Shown here in pieces: positions 1 to 10,047 of a stretch of DNA of 64,000 nucleotides (the stretch's first letter is position 1; every line of letters starts with the position of its first letter). The DNA comes from RBG-16-34-14 sp963798865 (GTDB lineage: Bacteria; Bacteroidota; Ignavibacteria; Ignavibacteriales; Ignavibacteriaceae): assembly GCA_963798865.1 (NCBI GenBank), contig CAWCVZ010000004.1, positions 1,550,001-1,614,000 on the forward strand, read 5' to 3'. The position numbers and the translations under genes are program-made. The notes under the pieces were generated by a model, which searched no databases, was not told the DNA's origin, and saw only the letters and a program-made list of their open reading frames with translations.

Positions 1-1258
1 CCAGCCATTTCTTAAGATCTTTTTCAATATCTCCGGCACCAGCATTTTTTCCTACGAAAACTAATTGCCGGTATTTGAGATAATGTGCAATTCTTGTTAC
101 AAGCATTGTGTATTGAAGTCTTGCTCCTACAGCAAAATTAGCAGTTGCTTCGGCATCATTTTTAATTTTCTTAGCTCTGTTAGCGGATGGAACTTCAAAG
201 AAGCACGCATAATCTGTTCTATCCCAGTGAGCCAAAGGAATAAAACCAAGATCGCATAATTCCTGATCTTTTGCCTGCCCAACCGAAGCTTCAACCGGAA
301 CTTTGAGTTTCTTTTGTCCATGTTCCTCATAAGTTGGAGTCGGAAGATTTTCAACTTTACCACCTGAATCAACACCAACAATTTTAACACTCCATCCCCA
401 TTTCTCGAAACTCTTAATCATATTTGAAGCTAATGCATAAGAAGCGCTGCACCAAAGACTTTTATCTTTACCTCCGGAGTAAACTCCTTCTGTGTAATTA
501 AAATTCTTGGTCGGTTCTGATTCCGCATTGTAAGGTAACCTACCGAGAAATCTTGGTAAAGCAAGACCAATATATTTTGACCGGTCATCATCTCTGAAAG
601 CTCTCCATGAAGTGTACTCGGCTCCATCATTAATCTGATCGGGAAGGAAACGGTTATTCATTACATCGGAAAAGCTTTCTTCGCCAAAAAATTTATGGCT
701 CGCATTTCCAATAAAAGGAATTTGTGCAGATTCAGAAAGAACGGATAGATGCTGCAGAAGCCCGATATCCTGCGGTGTATTATCAACCGCAAAATCTCCC
801 ACAATTGCAGTATAAGAATGACCTCCAACTTTATCATAAGCACCCCAGTATATATGGTGCCATAAGCCGGAATCTTTCTCGTATCCTTCCCCATTTGCTG
901 CTTCATTAAGATCATCATAAAGCTCTTCTTTAGAAACATCAAGCAATTCAATTTTAACTGGTTTGCTGAACTCTGTATTCTGTACCAGAAAAAGAAGTCC
1001 GCGCCAGCTTGATTCAAGTTCCTGGAAATCTTTATTGTGAAGTATCTCATCCATTTGTGCACTAAGAACTGTATCAATATCAGCAATAAAAGAATCAACC
1101 AAAGCACCTGTTACTTTAAATACCTGAGATTCCTTTCCAACTTTACCAATAAATTCTGCAACAGCATCTTTTTTGGAATCATCAAGCATTGTCAACAGCT
1201 TATCAACCGAACCTTGTTCAGTCTGCTGTTCCTGATCTGTTGTTTTTTCTTTAGCCAT
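1..1258 (-). CDS. tssC: TssC (VipB/ImpC), T6SS contractile sheath large subunit, C-terminus off window
   Basis: I translated the minus strand from the ATG at 1258 and it stays open to the window edge (about 419 codons). The product begins MAKEKTTDQEQQTEQ and contains the family signatures LVDSFIADID, ESSWRGLLFLVQNTEF, SGLWHHIYWGAYD and SVLSESAQIPFIGNAS. TssC pairs with TssB to form the cytoplasmic sheath that contracts and drives the Hcp tube. The family is usually about 490-500 residues, so roughly 75 C-terminal residues lie to the left of the window. A strong ribosome site (CGGAGG) lies about 11 bases before the ATG. The gene follows tssB by 57 bases on the same strand, as in most T6SS operons. 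No shift or internal stop was seen. Confidence 0.95.
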   Translation of the reverse strand, partial: MAKEKTTDQEQQTEQGSVDKLLTMLDDSKKDAVAEFIGKVGKESQVFKVTGALVDSFIADIDTVLSAQMDEILHNKDFQELESSWRGLLFLVQNTEFSKPVKIELLDVSKEELYDDLNEAANGEGYEKDSGLWHHIYWGAYDKVGGHSYTAIVGDFAVDNTPQDIGLLQHLSVLSESAQIPFIGNASHKFFGEESFSDVMNNRFLPDQINDGAEYTSWRAFRDDDRSKYIGLALPRFLGRLPYNAESEPTKNFNYTEGVYSGGKDKSLWCSASYALASNMIKSFEKWGWSVKIVGVDSGGKVENLPTPTYEEHGQKKLKVPVEASVGQAKDQELCDLGFIPLAHWDRTDYACFFEVPSANRAKKIKNDAEATANFAVGARLQYTMLVTRIAHYLKYRQLVFVGKNAGAGDIEKDLKKWL

Positions 1259-1315
1259 TGTTTTGTAAACCTCCGTTTATTTTTATTCCGCTTGAGCGAA
1301 ACAATTATTTATTTT

Positions 1316-1807
1316 CTATTTAGATGTTCCAAGTTTTGTCATTAACTCATCGATGCTGCCGCCATCTTTAAGCACTCCTTCAAGTGCTTTTTTAAGGTTT
1401 GCATCTTTTAAAACAGCAAGCTTCAATTGTTTCAGCCGTTCTCTTGCTTCAAGAAGTTTTTTTAACGGCTCAACCTTTTTAACTATTTCATCAGGATTAA
1501 AATCCTTTATATCCTGGAAATCAAGATCAACTTCCATCTGAGCCTCTTTGTCATCCGATAATTTATTTGAGACACTAAGTTTAAGTTTAGGATTAAAATC
1601 CTTTAAAACTTTCTGAAAGTCCCCCTTCCTTGCAATAGTCCTAAGTCGCCTGTCTTTCAGCATACCCTGACTTCCCGGTTCACTTTTACTAAAGTTACCA
1701 GTTACAAGCATACGATAATCAAGTTCAACACTCTCCTTGGCATCGCTGCTTGGCAGTATTGCCACTTTAACCCTTTGAGCTATTTTGGGTGAAGTTGGTC
1801 TGGCCAT
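1316..1807 (-). CDS. tssB: TssB (VipA/ImpB), T6SS sheath small subunit
   Basis: This 163-residue protein has the usual length of TssB. It opens with MARPTSPKIAQRVKVAI and carries the conserved core LSVSNKLSDDKEAQMEVDL followed by DIKDFNPDEIVKKVEPL and a helical LLEARERLKQLK segment, which is the region that interlocks with TssC. AAGGAGG lies directly upstream of the ATG, so the start is well supported. It sits between tssA (10-base gap) and tssC in one transcription unit. The protein acts in the cytoplasm as half of the sheath protomer. Confidence 0.95.
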   Translation of the reverse strand: MARPTSPKIAQRVKVAILPSSDAKESVELDYRMLVTGNFSKSEPGSQGMLKDRRLRTIARKGDFQKVLKDFNPKLKLSVSNKLSDDKEAQMEVDLDFQDIKDFNPDEIVKKVEPLKKLLEARERLKQLKLAVLKDANLKKALEGVLKDGGSIDELMTKLGTSK

Positions 1808-1817
1808 TATTACCTCC

Positions 1818-3503
1818 TTAGTTATTTATTTTTTGTTGAAGTTTTATTGCCAATATTCCATCGTATTTAGCAATCTTTCCGAACAATTCTTTCTGCTGCT
1901 TTTCCAGAATTGTTTTCATCTCCCCGTTAGTTTCAGAAATTATTTTTGAATTTACTAAATAAAGAGACTGCCAAACAGCAGTACATAAAGCAGTTTCCCA
2001 CTCAGCAATTTTATATTCTTCTATTAATGCTCTAAGCTCATTTAAATTTACTTCTGCCAGTTCAAGCTTTTTTGCCTGTAAACAATAATTCGCAAGATTT
2101 AGTTTTCTGAGAAATTTACCTTTCTTCCTTGTATCGGAATTAATCCCCTGCTGCATTGCTGCATAATTTTTTTCAAAATTTTCCGGGAGTTCACTACAAG
2201 CTATTTCATATTCTTTATTAATAGTATCATATTCTTCACCGATTATAGGGGGAAGAATAATTGATTCAGTGCCTTTTCCGCCTGACAATGAAGGTTTAAC
2301 TTCTTCATTAATCCATTTTACTGTTTCATCATCAGCAAATGGTGTTTGTTTATCTTTAAATATTAAATGAGGCAGATCGGGAATTCTTTGAAGTAATCTT
2401 GCAAGATGAATTTTAATATCCTCCGCTGCCTGGTTATAAATTCCCCCTTTTTGTTCAAGAGCTTTAACAACAAAACGCTGAGCATCAAGCCAGTATGGAA
2501 ATTCACTATTCGCCTTTAAAAAACTTAATTCTATTCTTGGAATAAGAGCATCCCAGTTGCCGCCTGAAAACCATTCTTTAATTTTTGTTCGGATAACCTG
2601 GTTTGGAGTTTCAATTTGAGTTACTTTTTCAATTTCAGGTGGTTTAATAATTTTACTCCACTGAAGCTGTCTTCCTAATCCGAACACAAAATAATTTTCA
2701 GGGATCTTTTCTTTCTTAACCCCATCCTGCTGAGTTTCATAAAAAAAAGTTAAAATCTGTCTTAACTGCGAGATAGCATCTTTTTCATTTGCAGGTTTAA
2801 TTTCTTTTATTGAGGCGGAAGTTGGTCCAAGTGCTGGCTGAAGTTTTTGACTCTCCTCAATTTTCCCGGAAGGGGCAATTTCAATTTTACTTTCAGTTTT
2901 TTCTTCCTCTATAATTTCTTTTGCAGGTTCTTCTTTTTTCGGAGGAGCAATTAATGATTTTCCTTTTTCAGCCAGATCATCTAAAGTTTCTTTTAAAGAT
3001 TTTAATACAGGTATATTATCCGGAAATAATCTTTCACATTCTTTTATTATTTGTGTTAAAGATTTTTCCGCATCAATAATATCCGCTGCATTTGAGCGGT
3101 TAATATCTTCCTTTTCTACAAGCTTAAAAAACCTGGAAGTATTAATAAATTGAATAGCTTTACTTCTGTGTAAAGGATTTGCAGGAAAAAGATTATTTCC
3201 AAATTTATTTAAAAGGTTGTAAAGAATACTTAATCCCTCTTTAAGTCCTTTAATTTTTTCAGTACGGAAAAGCGCAAAGCAAAGCCACGAAGCCACTTTA
3301 ATATCTTTACTTTTTTCTTTGAGAATAATTTCTGAAAACTCGATACACTTTTTGTAGTCGGGCTGGGTTTTAGGAATTTCCATGCTAAGTTTGAAATATT
3401 CCTCTTCGCTGCCTGCATCATTTCCCGCGGGAGAATCACCGGGCACCGGTTCAAGATATGATTGAACAAATTCTGAAATTTCCATTTCATGGATTTCAGA
3501 CAT
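1818..3503 (-). CDS. tssA: TssA (ImpA-type) T6SS baseplate/sheath assembly chaperone
   Basis: The N-terminal 130 residues are a clear ImpA_N domain: DSPAGNDAGSEEEYFKL near residue 20, then SKDIKVASWLCFALFRTEKI and FGNNLFPANP. A charged Lys/Glu/Pro-rich linker (about residues 185-240) separates it from a C-terminal half (about 240-561) resembling the long VasJ-like class of TssA. TssA proteins prime and cap the growing tail. The gene ends 10 bases before tssB and begins 27 bases after tagF. There is no strong Shine-Dalgarno, and the ATG at 3503 is the only sensible start because it precedes the conserved domain directly. Confidence 0.9.
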   Translation of the reverse strand: MSEIHEMEISEFVQSYLEPVPGDSPAGNDAGSEEEYFKLSMEIPKTQPDYKKCIEFSEIILKEKSKDIKVASWLCFALFRTEKIKGLKEGLSILYNLLNKFGNNLFPANPLHRSKAIQFINTSRFFKLVEKEDINRSNAADIIDAEKSLTQIIKECERLFPDNIPVLKSLKETLDDLAEKGKSLIAPPKKEEPAKEIIEEEKTESKIEIAPSGKIEESQKLQPALGPTSASIKEIKPANEKDAISQLRQILTFFYETQQDGVKKEKIPENYFVFGLGRQLQWSKIIKPPEIEKVTQIETPNQVIRTKIKEWFSGGNWDALIPRIELSFLKANSEFPYWLDAQRFVVKALEQKGGIYNQAAEDIKIHLARLLQRIPDLPHLIFKDKQTPFADDETVKWINEEVKPSLSGGKGTESIILPPIIGEEYDTINKEYEIACSELPENFEKNYAAMQQGINSDTRKKGKFLRKLNLANYCLQAKKLELAEVNLNELRALIEEYKIAEWETALCTAVWQSLYLVNSKIISETNGEMKTILEKQQKELFGKIAKYDGILAIKLQQKINN

Positions 3504-3530
3504 ACAAGACGTCCTTTTGCTAATTAATTG

Positions 3531-4451
3531 TTAAAAGCTTTTTAATAATTCTTTAAGTGAAAGGTCCTTATTTAATATAGTTCCAAAAATATTTTCGTTT
3601 GGATTATTTTGTTTTTCGTTTTGAAGATTAGTTTCATCGATTTGATTAGATAAAAGATCAATATAATTATTGGGTAAGGGTTTATTTAAGAATAAGTACA
3701 AGAAATGATTTTTATTTTCAGAGTAACTCCAGAAAATAGCAGGAAGTGAGTCGGGTAAATTTCGAAATGTAATTGTGATATGTAAGAGAAAAGTAAGATC
3801 ATTTAAATAATGATCCTCTCCGGAAATAAAAGAAATAATAACGGGAGCCGCTTTATGTTTATTGTCTGAAGAATACAGATTCTCTAGAAATAATAATTTT
3901 TCAGAATCATTGCTGACAGGTATAATTCTTTTCCAAAAAACAGCTTGCTGAGTATTACTAATATAATTCTGGTAAAAAGATTTTTTGTTATAAATGTTAT
4001 TTAAGTTGTAGGAAATTTTATTCAGCCTTTCGTTTATAATTGACAAATCGGTAATTGAAAAAATATCAATAACCGCAAATTTAAACTCTTTTAATATATC
4101 AAATAATATCATCGGTATTAAGTGGGAAGGAAAATTATTTAGCCGTTCCTTATCAAAATAAAAAAAAACTATAAAGGGAAATTCCCTGCCGGATTTATCA
4201 TAACCCGGGATGATTAATCCTGCCAATGCTCTTCCGGTTCCTGTAAAAGGATAAAAGAAAAAATATTGTTCCGAGTTTTTATAATAATTCGCCCAATTAG
4301 ATTTTAATTTCATTCTCGCTGATATTATTCCTTCCTGAAGCCATTTATCAAAAACCAAAAGCTCTTCACCGCCGGCATTAAATTTTACAAAATCATTAAA
4401 GCCGGGCAGTTTACCAAAATATCCAAATATGTTATCAAGCCTGTTAAACAA
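3531..4451 (-). CDS. tagF: TagF, T6SS accessory protein (post-translational repressor family)
   Basis: The start MFNRLDNIFGYFGKLPGFNDF is the hallmark of the TagF N-terminal domain (DUF2094): GYFGKLPGFNDFV with the following FDKWLQEGI and FFYPFTGTGRALAGLIIPGYDKSGREFPF. The protein is 306 residues. In Proteobacteria, TagF binds the Fha protein and restrains firing; an Fha protein is encoded in this operon, so the partner is present. The start lies 2 bases after the tssM stop, which suggests translational coupling. The C-terminal half is less conserved and I assign it no separate function. Confidence 0.88.
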   Translation of the reverse strand: MFNRLDNIFGYFGKLPGFNDFVKFNAGGEELLVFDKWLQEGIISARMKLKSNWANYYKNSEQYFFFYPFTGTGRALAGLIIPGYDKSGREFPFIVFFYFDKERLNNFPSHLIPMILFDILKEFKFAVIDIFSITDLSIINERLNKISYNLNNIYNKKSFYQNYISNTQQAVFWKRIIPVSNDSEKLLFLENLYSSDNKHKAAPVIISFISGEDHYLNDLTFLLHITITFRNLPDSLPAIFWSYSENKNHFLYLFLNKPLPNNYIDLLSNQIDETNLQNEKQNNPNENIFGTILNKDLSLKELLKSF

Positions 4452-4453
4452 TA

Positions 4454-7400
4454 TTAATTTATTTTACCTGGAAGATTAAATGACGTAAAGAAATTTTTTG
4501 AAAAAGGATTTTTTGAACTGCCGGCATTCAGAAGATATGAAACTGTAATATCATAATTACTTTTTGCAAAGAACCAGTTAAGATTATATTGAGAAGAAGA
4601 TTCACCTCTGGAAACAGAAGCATCATTAAGCAATTTAAATAAAGCCCAGTCACCATTATAATTTTTAGTATCTGTTCCTGAATTTCTCATTGAAATATTT
4701 AATCTTGCACCGGGCGTGCCTTTACCTCCCGGCCAATTATAATCTTTCCAAAAAGGAGAACCCATTCTATATGGTTCTTCAACTCCATCAATATAGAGAT
4801 TAACCTGTTCAACAATAGGTTTTTGTCCATTAACAGTTTTTGATTCAGGCAGCTGCGGTTTTAATTTGAATGCAACACTTAAATCTCCAGTTTTAAAAAG
4901 AGTGCTGCTTATATCATCAGCTTTTTTTAATGCATTAATTAATTCATTTGAAACACTCAAACCGGCATTTTCCCACTCATTGGCTTTCCATCTTTCTTTA
5001 TTAATAAAAGCGCTAAGCTCATTATTAAAAAAGGACCAGATAACACCATCCCCAGGTTTGAAAAAATCTTTAAAGTCTTCAAGTGGAGCATCGCTTCCTG
5101 ATTCATTAAATGGAAAAGAACCTGCGAGAGATTTTTTAAATTCATCAAAAACTTTTTTACGCCATTGCTGATTTATATAATCAGAGGCGTCAGCAAGTAT
5201 TGCATTCCAGCAAAGTTTTATTGGAGTTAAAAAAAGATTCTGCAGTGCAGGTGTGCTGTAAAGAATTCCCTTTATTGCCTGCAAGGAGGAAGAAAGTTCA
5301 GGTGCACGTTTATCAAGAACTTTAACTGCGTAATCTTTAGTTAAATCCTGCCCGCCTTTTATTGATTCCAGTACACCGCTGACAAAACCTAATTGCGAAA
5401 TAGCTGCATTAAAGTCCGCGCTTAAATATTTTTTAATTTCACTGATATTACTTTTATTTAAGTCCAGGTTTCCATATAAAGATTTTGTATTGGAATCCGG
5501 CGATTGAATATCAACAATAACCTGCAAGTGATTGCTTACTGTTTTCAGAATTAAAATAATAGGTGAGTTAACCGGATCGCTTAATATTTTAAGATTAGCT
5601 GCAGCAGTTGGAACATTATCAAAATTTCTATACTGAATACTTTCCAAAAACTGGAGCCAGGTTTGTTTGTAATCATTAAAATATAAATTTAAAAGATTTT
5701 TTTTAATTTCATCACTGCTTAATTCATCCGCCGGTTTTACAAAAGATTTTCCTAAAACCCAATCCTCTTTCCCCGGGTTTATACTTTCTTCAATTATTGC
5801 TCTTTCAATATAATTTTTCCATCCATCAGCAGTAAAGATAACCGGAACCCTGAAATCCGTTTTAAGAAAAGTATAACCGCCGCCTATTTCTTTTTCAAGA
5901 GAAAGCTCATTCGGAAAAAGACTAATACCATTTTGTTTTAATCTTGCATAAATACTTTCAGGGTTTGGTTTATACTGAATCCTGTCTCTAACAATACTAA
6001 TAAGAAGATTATCATTTTTTACCGGGTAAACATTTTTATCACTTAAATGGCTGGTATAAAATGAAATATAATTCTTCAATAAATTTTTTAATGAATCTTT
6101 TTCAGCAAATGAAGCGCTTTGATTCGATGAAATAAATTTTGAATTCAGAATATTAAAGAAAACATTTGCCAGGAATCTTTGTTCAACAGTATCAAGCCTT
6201 GAACGCTGATTTCCAAGAAGCAGATAAGCTTTTAAGTAACTGTAAACTTCATCACCGGAATAATCCTGACCATTTGCATAATTATTTAATCTCTTAACTA
6301 TTTCATCAAATATATGCTGAGTAAAAAAGGTTTCTGTTTTCTTAATGTATAATTGTTTTAGTTCCGGTAAAGTTTCCCCGCTTCTATCAAACCCAAAACT
6401 TATAAAGGCTTCATTCGCATCGCCGTTTTCAACATCCTTAATCAGCAATCTTAGTTTTTCAGTTTTAGTAAAATTATGAAGCAAGTCCTGGTTCCAATTA
6501 ATTTTTTGAAAAGATTCCGAAGTGTTTTTTATTTTATCCAGGAGATTACTATTTCCGTTATAACCTACAATTGTAAGTATGCAAAATAAAACTAAAAACA
6601 GAGCTGATATAGAAAGTGTCATTAGTCTTGCAAAGCCTTGTTTCTTAACGGTACCTGAAGTTTGACCTGCAGAATAATTCTGATCGCTTATTACAATCTC
6701 GTTAAGAAAATCTTTTATAAAATAATTTTTTGTTTCAACAACTTCTTGTGATTCTTCTTCAGAAGTTTGAGGGATATTAAACTGCTTTGCAATTTCTTTA
6801 ATTGCAATATCCAACGGAGAACCTTCCTGAGTTCCGCTGGTAAAATAAAATCCCCGGAAGATCGGGTTATCCTGGTAAGGATTATGTTGAAAAACTTCAC
6901 CAATTAAATAAGTTAATTTCTGCTGAAGTGATTTAAACTGGAATGGGAACAAAAATACTTTACGCCTTTGTTCTCTTTTTAAAGGACTGCTTAACCTTAT
7001 AGTTCTTATTTCAAAAATCTTATCTGATAATTTTTGAAATTCATTTTCAAAAACATCTTTTGGATTTGCATTAATTAATTGCTGGGAAGATAATGTCGCG
7101 CCCCATACCTGGGATCGTTCTATTTCACTGAAGTCGCCAAAATATTCTACAAACCCCTGAATCAAATCGCATTTTGTAAAAACAAAATAAACAGGAAAAT
7201 TTATTCCGAGATTTTCAATCAGCTCATCAATTCTTGATCTTATATTTTTTGCATGATCAAAAAGCTCATCCTTATCGCAATTAATAATTTCATCTATATT
7301 TAATGCAATCAAAACACCATTAACCGGTTTTCTTCTCCTGTTTTTTTTCAGCACATCTAAAAATGCCAGCCACTCAACCCTGTCTTCAGTTTGAGCAACA

Positions 7401-7942
7401 TATCTGCCGGCAGTATCTAAAAAAATTGCTTTTGTTGAAAAGAACCAATCGCAATTTCTAGTTCCTCCAACACCTTTAAAACCATCCTTGCCAAAGGGGA
7501 ATTCAAGTCCTGAGTTTTGAATTGCGGTTGTTTTACCTGCAGCCGAAGGTCCTATTATCATATACCACGGAAGAGCATAAAGAGCAGATCTACCTATTTT
7601 ACCTTTTCCCAGTTTAGAATTTTTAAGTGAAGTAATTGCAGCATCTAACTGCTTTTTAAATTGTTCAATCTCTGCACGTTTTTCCGGCGAAAGATTTTTC
7701 ATCTGCTCATCAGCCGATGCACCAATTGATTTTTCAATCTGCCCGGCTTTCTGAGCATTTTTCATTTTCTTATACATGTATATCAGAAGTACGATAAGAA
7801 GAACGAAAACAATAATTACAATTCTGAAAAGCCAGCTAACTCCAAAAATTCCCCCGAGAAAAGCAATAAGTGCAACAAGTAATATTGCTCCAATTGCCGC
7901 TAAAGCTTTCGGGCTCTTGAATATATTAATTAAGGTGTTCAT
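4454..7942 (-). CDS. tssM: TssM (IcmF), T6SS inner-membrane complex component
   Basis: This 1162-residue protein has two N-terminal membrane helices (about 13-35 and 38-57), a GTPase-like domain with Walker A GPSAAGKT at 131-138, LDTAGRY about 40 residues later and FTKCD near 258, and a third helix around 437-463. A large periplasmic region follows. This is the classic IcmF architecture, and the length fits. TssM spans the inner membrane and contacts TssJ outside and TssL/TssK inside. Unlike some IcmF proteins, this one keeps its nucleotide-binding motif. It lies 17 bases downstream of tssL. No frame interruptions are seen. Confidence 0.96.
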   Translation of the reverse strand: MNTLINIFKSPKALAAIGAILLVALIAFLGGIFGVSWLFRIVIIVFVLLIVLLIYMYKKMKNAQKAGQIEKSIGASADEQMKNLSPEKRAEIEQFKKQLDAAITSLKNSKLGKGKIGRSALYALPWYMIIGPSAAGKTTAIQNSGLEFPFGKDGFKGVGGTRNCDWFFSTKAIFLDTAGRYVAQTEDRVEWLAFLDVLKKNRRRKPVNGVLIALNIDEIINCDKDELFDHAKNIRSRIDELIENLGINFPVYFVFTKCDLIQGFVEYFGDFSEIERSQVWGATLSSQQLINANPKDVFENEFQKLSDKIFEIRTIRLSSPLKREQRRKVFLFPFQFKSLQQKLTYLIGEVFQHNPYQDNPIFRGFYFTSGTQEGSPLDIAIKEIAKQFNIPQTSEEESQEVVETKNYFIKDFLNEIVISDQNYSAGQTSGTVKKQGFARLMTLSISALFLVLFCILTIVGYNGNSNLLDKIKNTSESFQKINWNQDLLHNFTKTEKLRLLIKDVENGDANEAFISFGFDRSGETLPELKQLYIKKTETFFTQHIFDEIVKRLNNYANGQDYSGDEVYSYLKAYLLLGNQRSRLDTVEQRFLANVFFNILNSKFISSNQSASFAEKDSLKNLLKNYISFYTSHLSDKNVYPVKNDNLLISIVRDRIQYKPNPESIYARLKQNGISLFPNELSLEKEIGGGYTFLKTDFRVPVIFTADGWKNYIERAIIEESINPGKEDWVLGKSFVKPADELSSDEIKKNLLNLYFNDYKQTWLQFLESIQYRNFDNVPTAAANLKILSDPVNSPIILILKTVSNHLQVIVDIQSPDSNTKSLYGNLDLNKSNISEIKKYLSADFNAAISQLGFVSGVLESIKGGQDLTKDYAVKVLDKRAPELSSSLQAIKGILYSTPALQNLFLTPIKLCWNAILADASDYINQQWRKKVFDEFKKSLAGSFPFNESGSDAPLEDFKDFFKPGDGVIWSFFNNELSAFINKERWKANEWENAGLSVSNELINALKKADDISSTLFKTGDLSVAFKLKPQLPESKTVNGQKPIVEQVNLYIDGVEEPYRMGSPFWKDYNWPGGKGTPGARLNISMRNSGTDTKNYNGDWALFKLLNDASVSRGESSSQYNLNWFFAKSNYDITVSYLLNAGSSKNPFSKNFFTSFNLPGKIN

Positions 7943-7959
7943 ACTTTATGAAAATATTT

Positions 7960-8646
7960 TCAGCTTATTATTTTTTTTAATGATTCTACAACGTCCCCTG
8001 CTTTTCCTGAAATTGATGCTGACATTATGAAATAGAAAATGATAAATATTACTATTGCCGAAACAGGATAAACCCAAAGTGGAATCCCGCCTTTTACAGC
8101 CTGGATAAAATTTTCTTTCGGTTTTCCATTTGGAGAAATTGCATCAATTGCGTTATACAATTCAGGATGAAGTTCAAGGTTAAGATCATCAACAACTCGC
8201 CTAAGAGTTTCAGGCGATTGGAGCTGATACATTCCTTTAAAACCTAAGCTAAGACAGAGATAATAAATTTCAAGAACATCTTTATTGCTGCTTGATCTTT
8301 GCCGCAGATTATGAAGATTTGTAAAGAATTCTTCCCCAGCATTAAAAGTATCAAACAATTTTATTTGCAAAGGCTCTGTCAGCCACTCATCTTTTCTCTG
8401 CCAGTTTGAGCTAATAATTGTTTCATCAAGAAATGCCACTAATGCAAACTTAGCCAGCTTTATTTTTTCATTATCTACTCCTGCACTTCTTGCACTCTGT
8501 TCAAAGCCATCAAACATATCAATTACTTTGGATTTTAATTTAGATGGATCTCCATAATCACTGGTTGCACGCAGCTGGAGAATAAGCATTAAGCAATCAG
8601 AAGAAATATCCGACAGTGTTTTCTTTTTTCCTGCGCCGTTTGACAT
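7960..8646 (-). CDS. tssL: TssL (DotU), T6SS inner-membrane complex component
   Basis: This 228-residue DotU-family protein has a cytoplasmic helical domain with DYGDPSKLKSKVIDMFDGFE, FALVAFLDETIISSNW and LEIYYLCLSLGFKGMY, followed by one C-terminal membrane anchor (about 201-222, WVYPVSAIVIFIIFYFIM). No OmpA-like peptidoglycan-binding extension is present, so cell-wall anchoring must come from another protein if it occurs. It is the partner of TssM, which follows within 17 bases, and TssK, which precedes it by 16 bases. Confidence 0.95.
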   Translation of the reverse strand: MSNGAGKKKTLSDISSDCLMLILQLRATSDYGDPSKLKSKVIDMFDGFEQSARSAGVDNEKIKLAKFALVAFLDETIISSNWQRKDEWLTEPLQIKLFDTFNAGEEFFTNLHNLRQRSSSNKDVLEIYYLCLSLGFKGMYQLQSPETLRRVVDDLNLELHPELYNAIDAISPNGKPKENFIQAVKGGIPLWVYPVSAIVIFIIFYFIMSASISGKAGDVVESLKKIIS

Positions 8647-8662
8647 CCTGTTTCCTTAAAAA

Positions 8663-10012
8663 TTAATTACCCGGTAAAAGAAGAACTAATTCCATCTGAA
8701 GCATTTTAAAATCAGAGGCAAGAAAGAATGCAATATTATTTTTAGCAGAAATCTTATCCCAGAATCTTCCTTCTTTATTTATTTTGAAATAATGTGCCTT
8801 TTGATTTACAGCTATACCTGAAGGCGGACGAGCAATATATTCAACAGTTACTCCCTGAATTCCTGCCTGGTTAACAGCAAAAATTTCCTCATAAGCAGAG
8901 ATTTTAATATTCTTTGGAAGCTCTGTTATTATTTTTTTCTCAGGAATATCTCCAGTTACAGCTAAAAAGAATTGTGACTGAATTTGATTTGGCAGGAGTT
9001 GTCCAATATAAAGAGTCTCAGCCTGTTTGCGCAAAGGTATTACGATATCTTTTCTTTCGAGAGTTTTTTCCACCTGCAGCATTGCATTAATATCATCATT
9101 TACCTGTTTAAATATTTCAGAAAGATGTTTATGATTATATGCAGGATACTCCGAGGTCTTTATTCCAAGATTAGAAAAAGTTGAAAGTTGACCGGCAAGG
9201 TTCAATAAAAGGATATACAAATTTTCCGGATGAAGATGTTTCGTCGTATAAAAATAATTCAGCAAAGGAATAAAATTATTTACAGCCTGCAGCATTAAAA
9301 GTATTTCAACCTGGGTAAGAGATAATTCAGGTTTAACAATGGTAGTCTGGTTCCTAAGTTCCCTGCTTTTTGAAACCAGGTTTCCCAGCAGCTCTCTTAT
9401 CATTTCAGAAAGATTATCAGAAGATGAAATAGTTATTACCGGAGAAATAAAGTTTTTATCCATTGTATATTTTCCATCGGAGCTCCGTGTAATCTCCCCG
9501 ATTTTTATTGAACTATACTCTTCTAAAGATTCATCACCAAATTTAAATTGAAAATTAGGTTTGGTTACCCCAATATTTCTCAGGTTTGTTCCGGAATTAA
9601 AATCAAGAACTTCAATATTCTGAAAATTGAACCTTGTATTATTAAAATTAGCAGAATCATCAATCCGGCAATTATTCCCGGAATCATTTTCCGCCGGTAT
9701 TGCGAGAAATACTTCCAGCTTTTCTTCAGTAGCTGAAAATAATTCTTCAAAGTTCCTGCTCTTGGGAGAAGAATCATTATCCGGTATATTAAATATTATA
9801 CCATCAGGCATTATACCGCTGCATCTTACTAAACCGAATATTCCGCCAGCCAAAGCAGCAGAATCAACATGAAGTTCGCTTAATCCCCAATAGTTAGGAT
9901 TAATTAAACTCAACCTTGAATTAATATAATATTGATTATACCTGTCCGCCTGCTGAAAGTGGTGCGGATCCAGTTTCATTCCTTCATACCAAACTACTTT
10001 TTGAAATTTCAT
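8663..10012 (-). CDS. tssK: TssK, T6SS baseplate adaptor
   Basis: The start MKFQKVVWYEGMKLDPHHFQ is diagnostic for TssK, and the 449-residue length is normal. Further family segments are FEELFSATEEKLEVFLAIP and the C-terminal GIAVNQKAHYFKINKEG and WDKISAKNNIAFFLASDF. TssK trimers link the baseplate wedge to the TssL/TssM membrane complex. It lies between tssJ and tssL in the same operon. Confidence 0.95.
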   Translation of the reverse strand: MKFQKVVWYEGMKLDPHHFQQADRYNQYYINSRLSLINPNYWGLSELHVDSAALAGGIFGLVRCSGIMPDGIIFNIPDNDSSPKSRNFEELFSATEEKLEVFLAIPAENDSGNNCRIDDSANFNNTRFNFQNIEVLDFNSGTNLRNIGVTKPNFQFKFGDESLEEYSSIKIGEITRSSDGKYTMDKNFISPVITISSSDNLSEMIRELLGNLVSKSRELRNQTTIVKPELSLTQVEILLMLQAVNNFIPLLNYFYTTKHLHPENLYILLLNLAGQLSTFSNLGIKTSEYPAYNHKHLSEIFKQVNDDINAMLQVEKTLERKDIVIPLRKQAETLYIGQLLPNQIQSQFFLAVTGDIPEKKIITELPKNIKISAYEEIFAVNQAGIQGVTVEYIARPPSGIAVNQKAHYFKINKEGRFWDKISAKNNIAFFLASDFKMLQMELVLLLPGN

Positions 10013-10047
10013 TTTGTTTATTTATTCTCCCTTAGTAATTGAGAAGG

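Noticed and set aside
65..1345. Several short open frames on both strands over the start of the window
   Set aside because: All are shadows of the partial tssC gene, whose own frame is open from 1258 to the edge and gives a clear TssC protein.
4866..5171. 101-codon plus-strand ORF within tssM
   Set aside because: Antisense shadow of a well-conserved region of TssM; no signal, domain or ribosome site.
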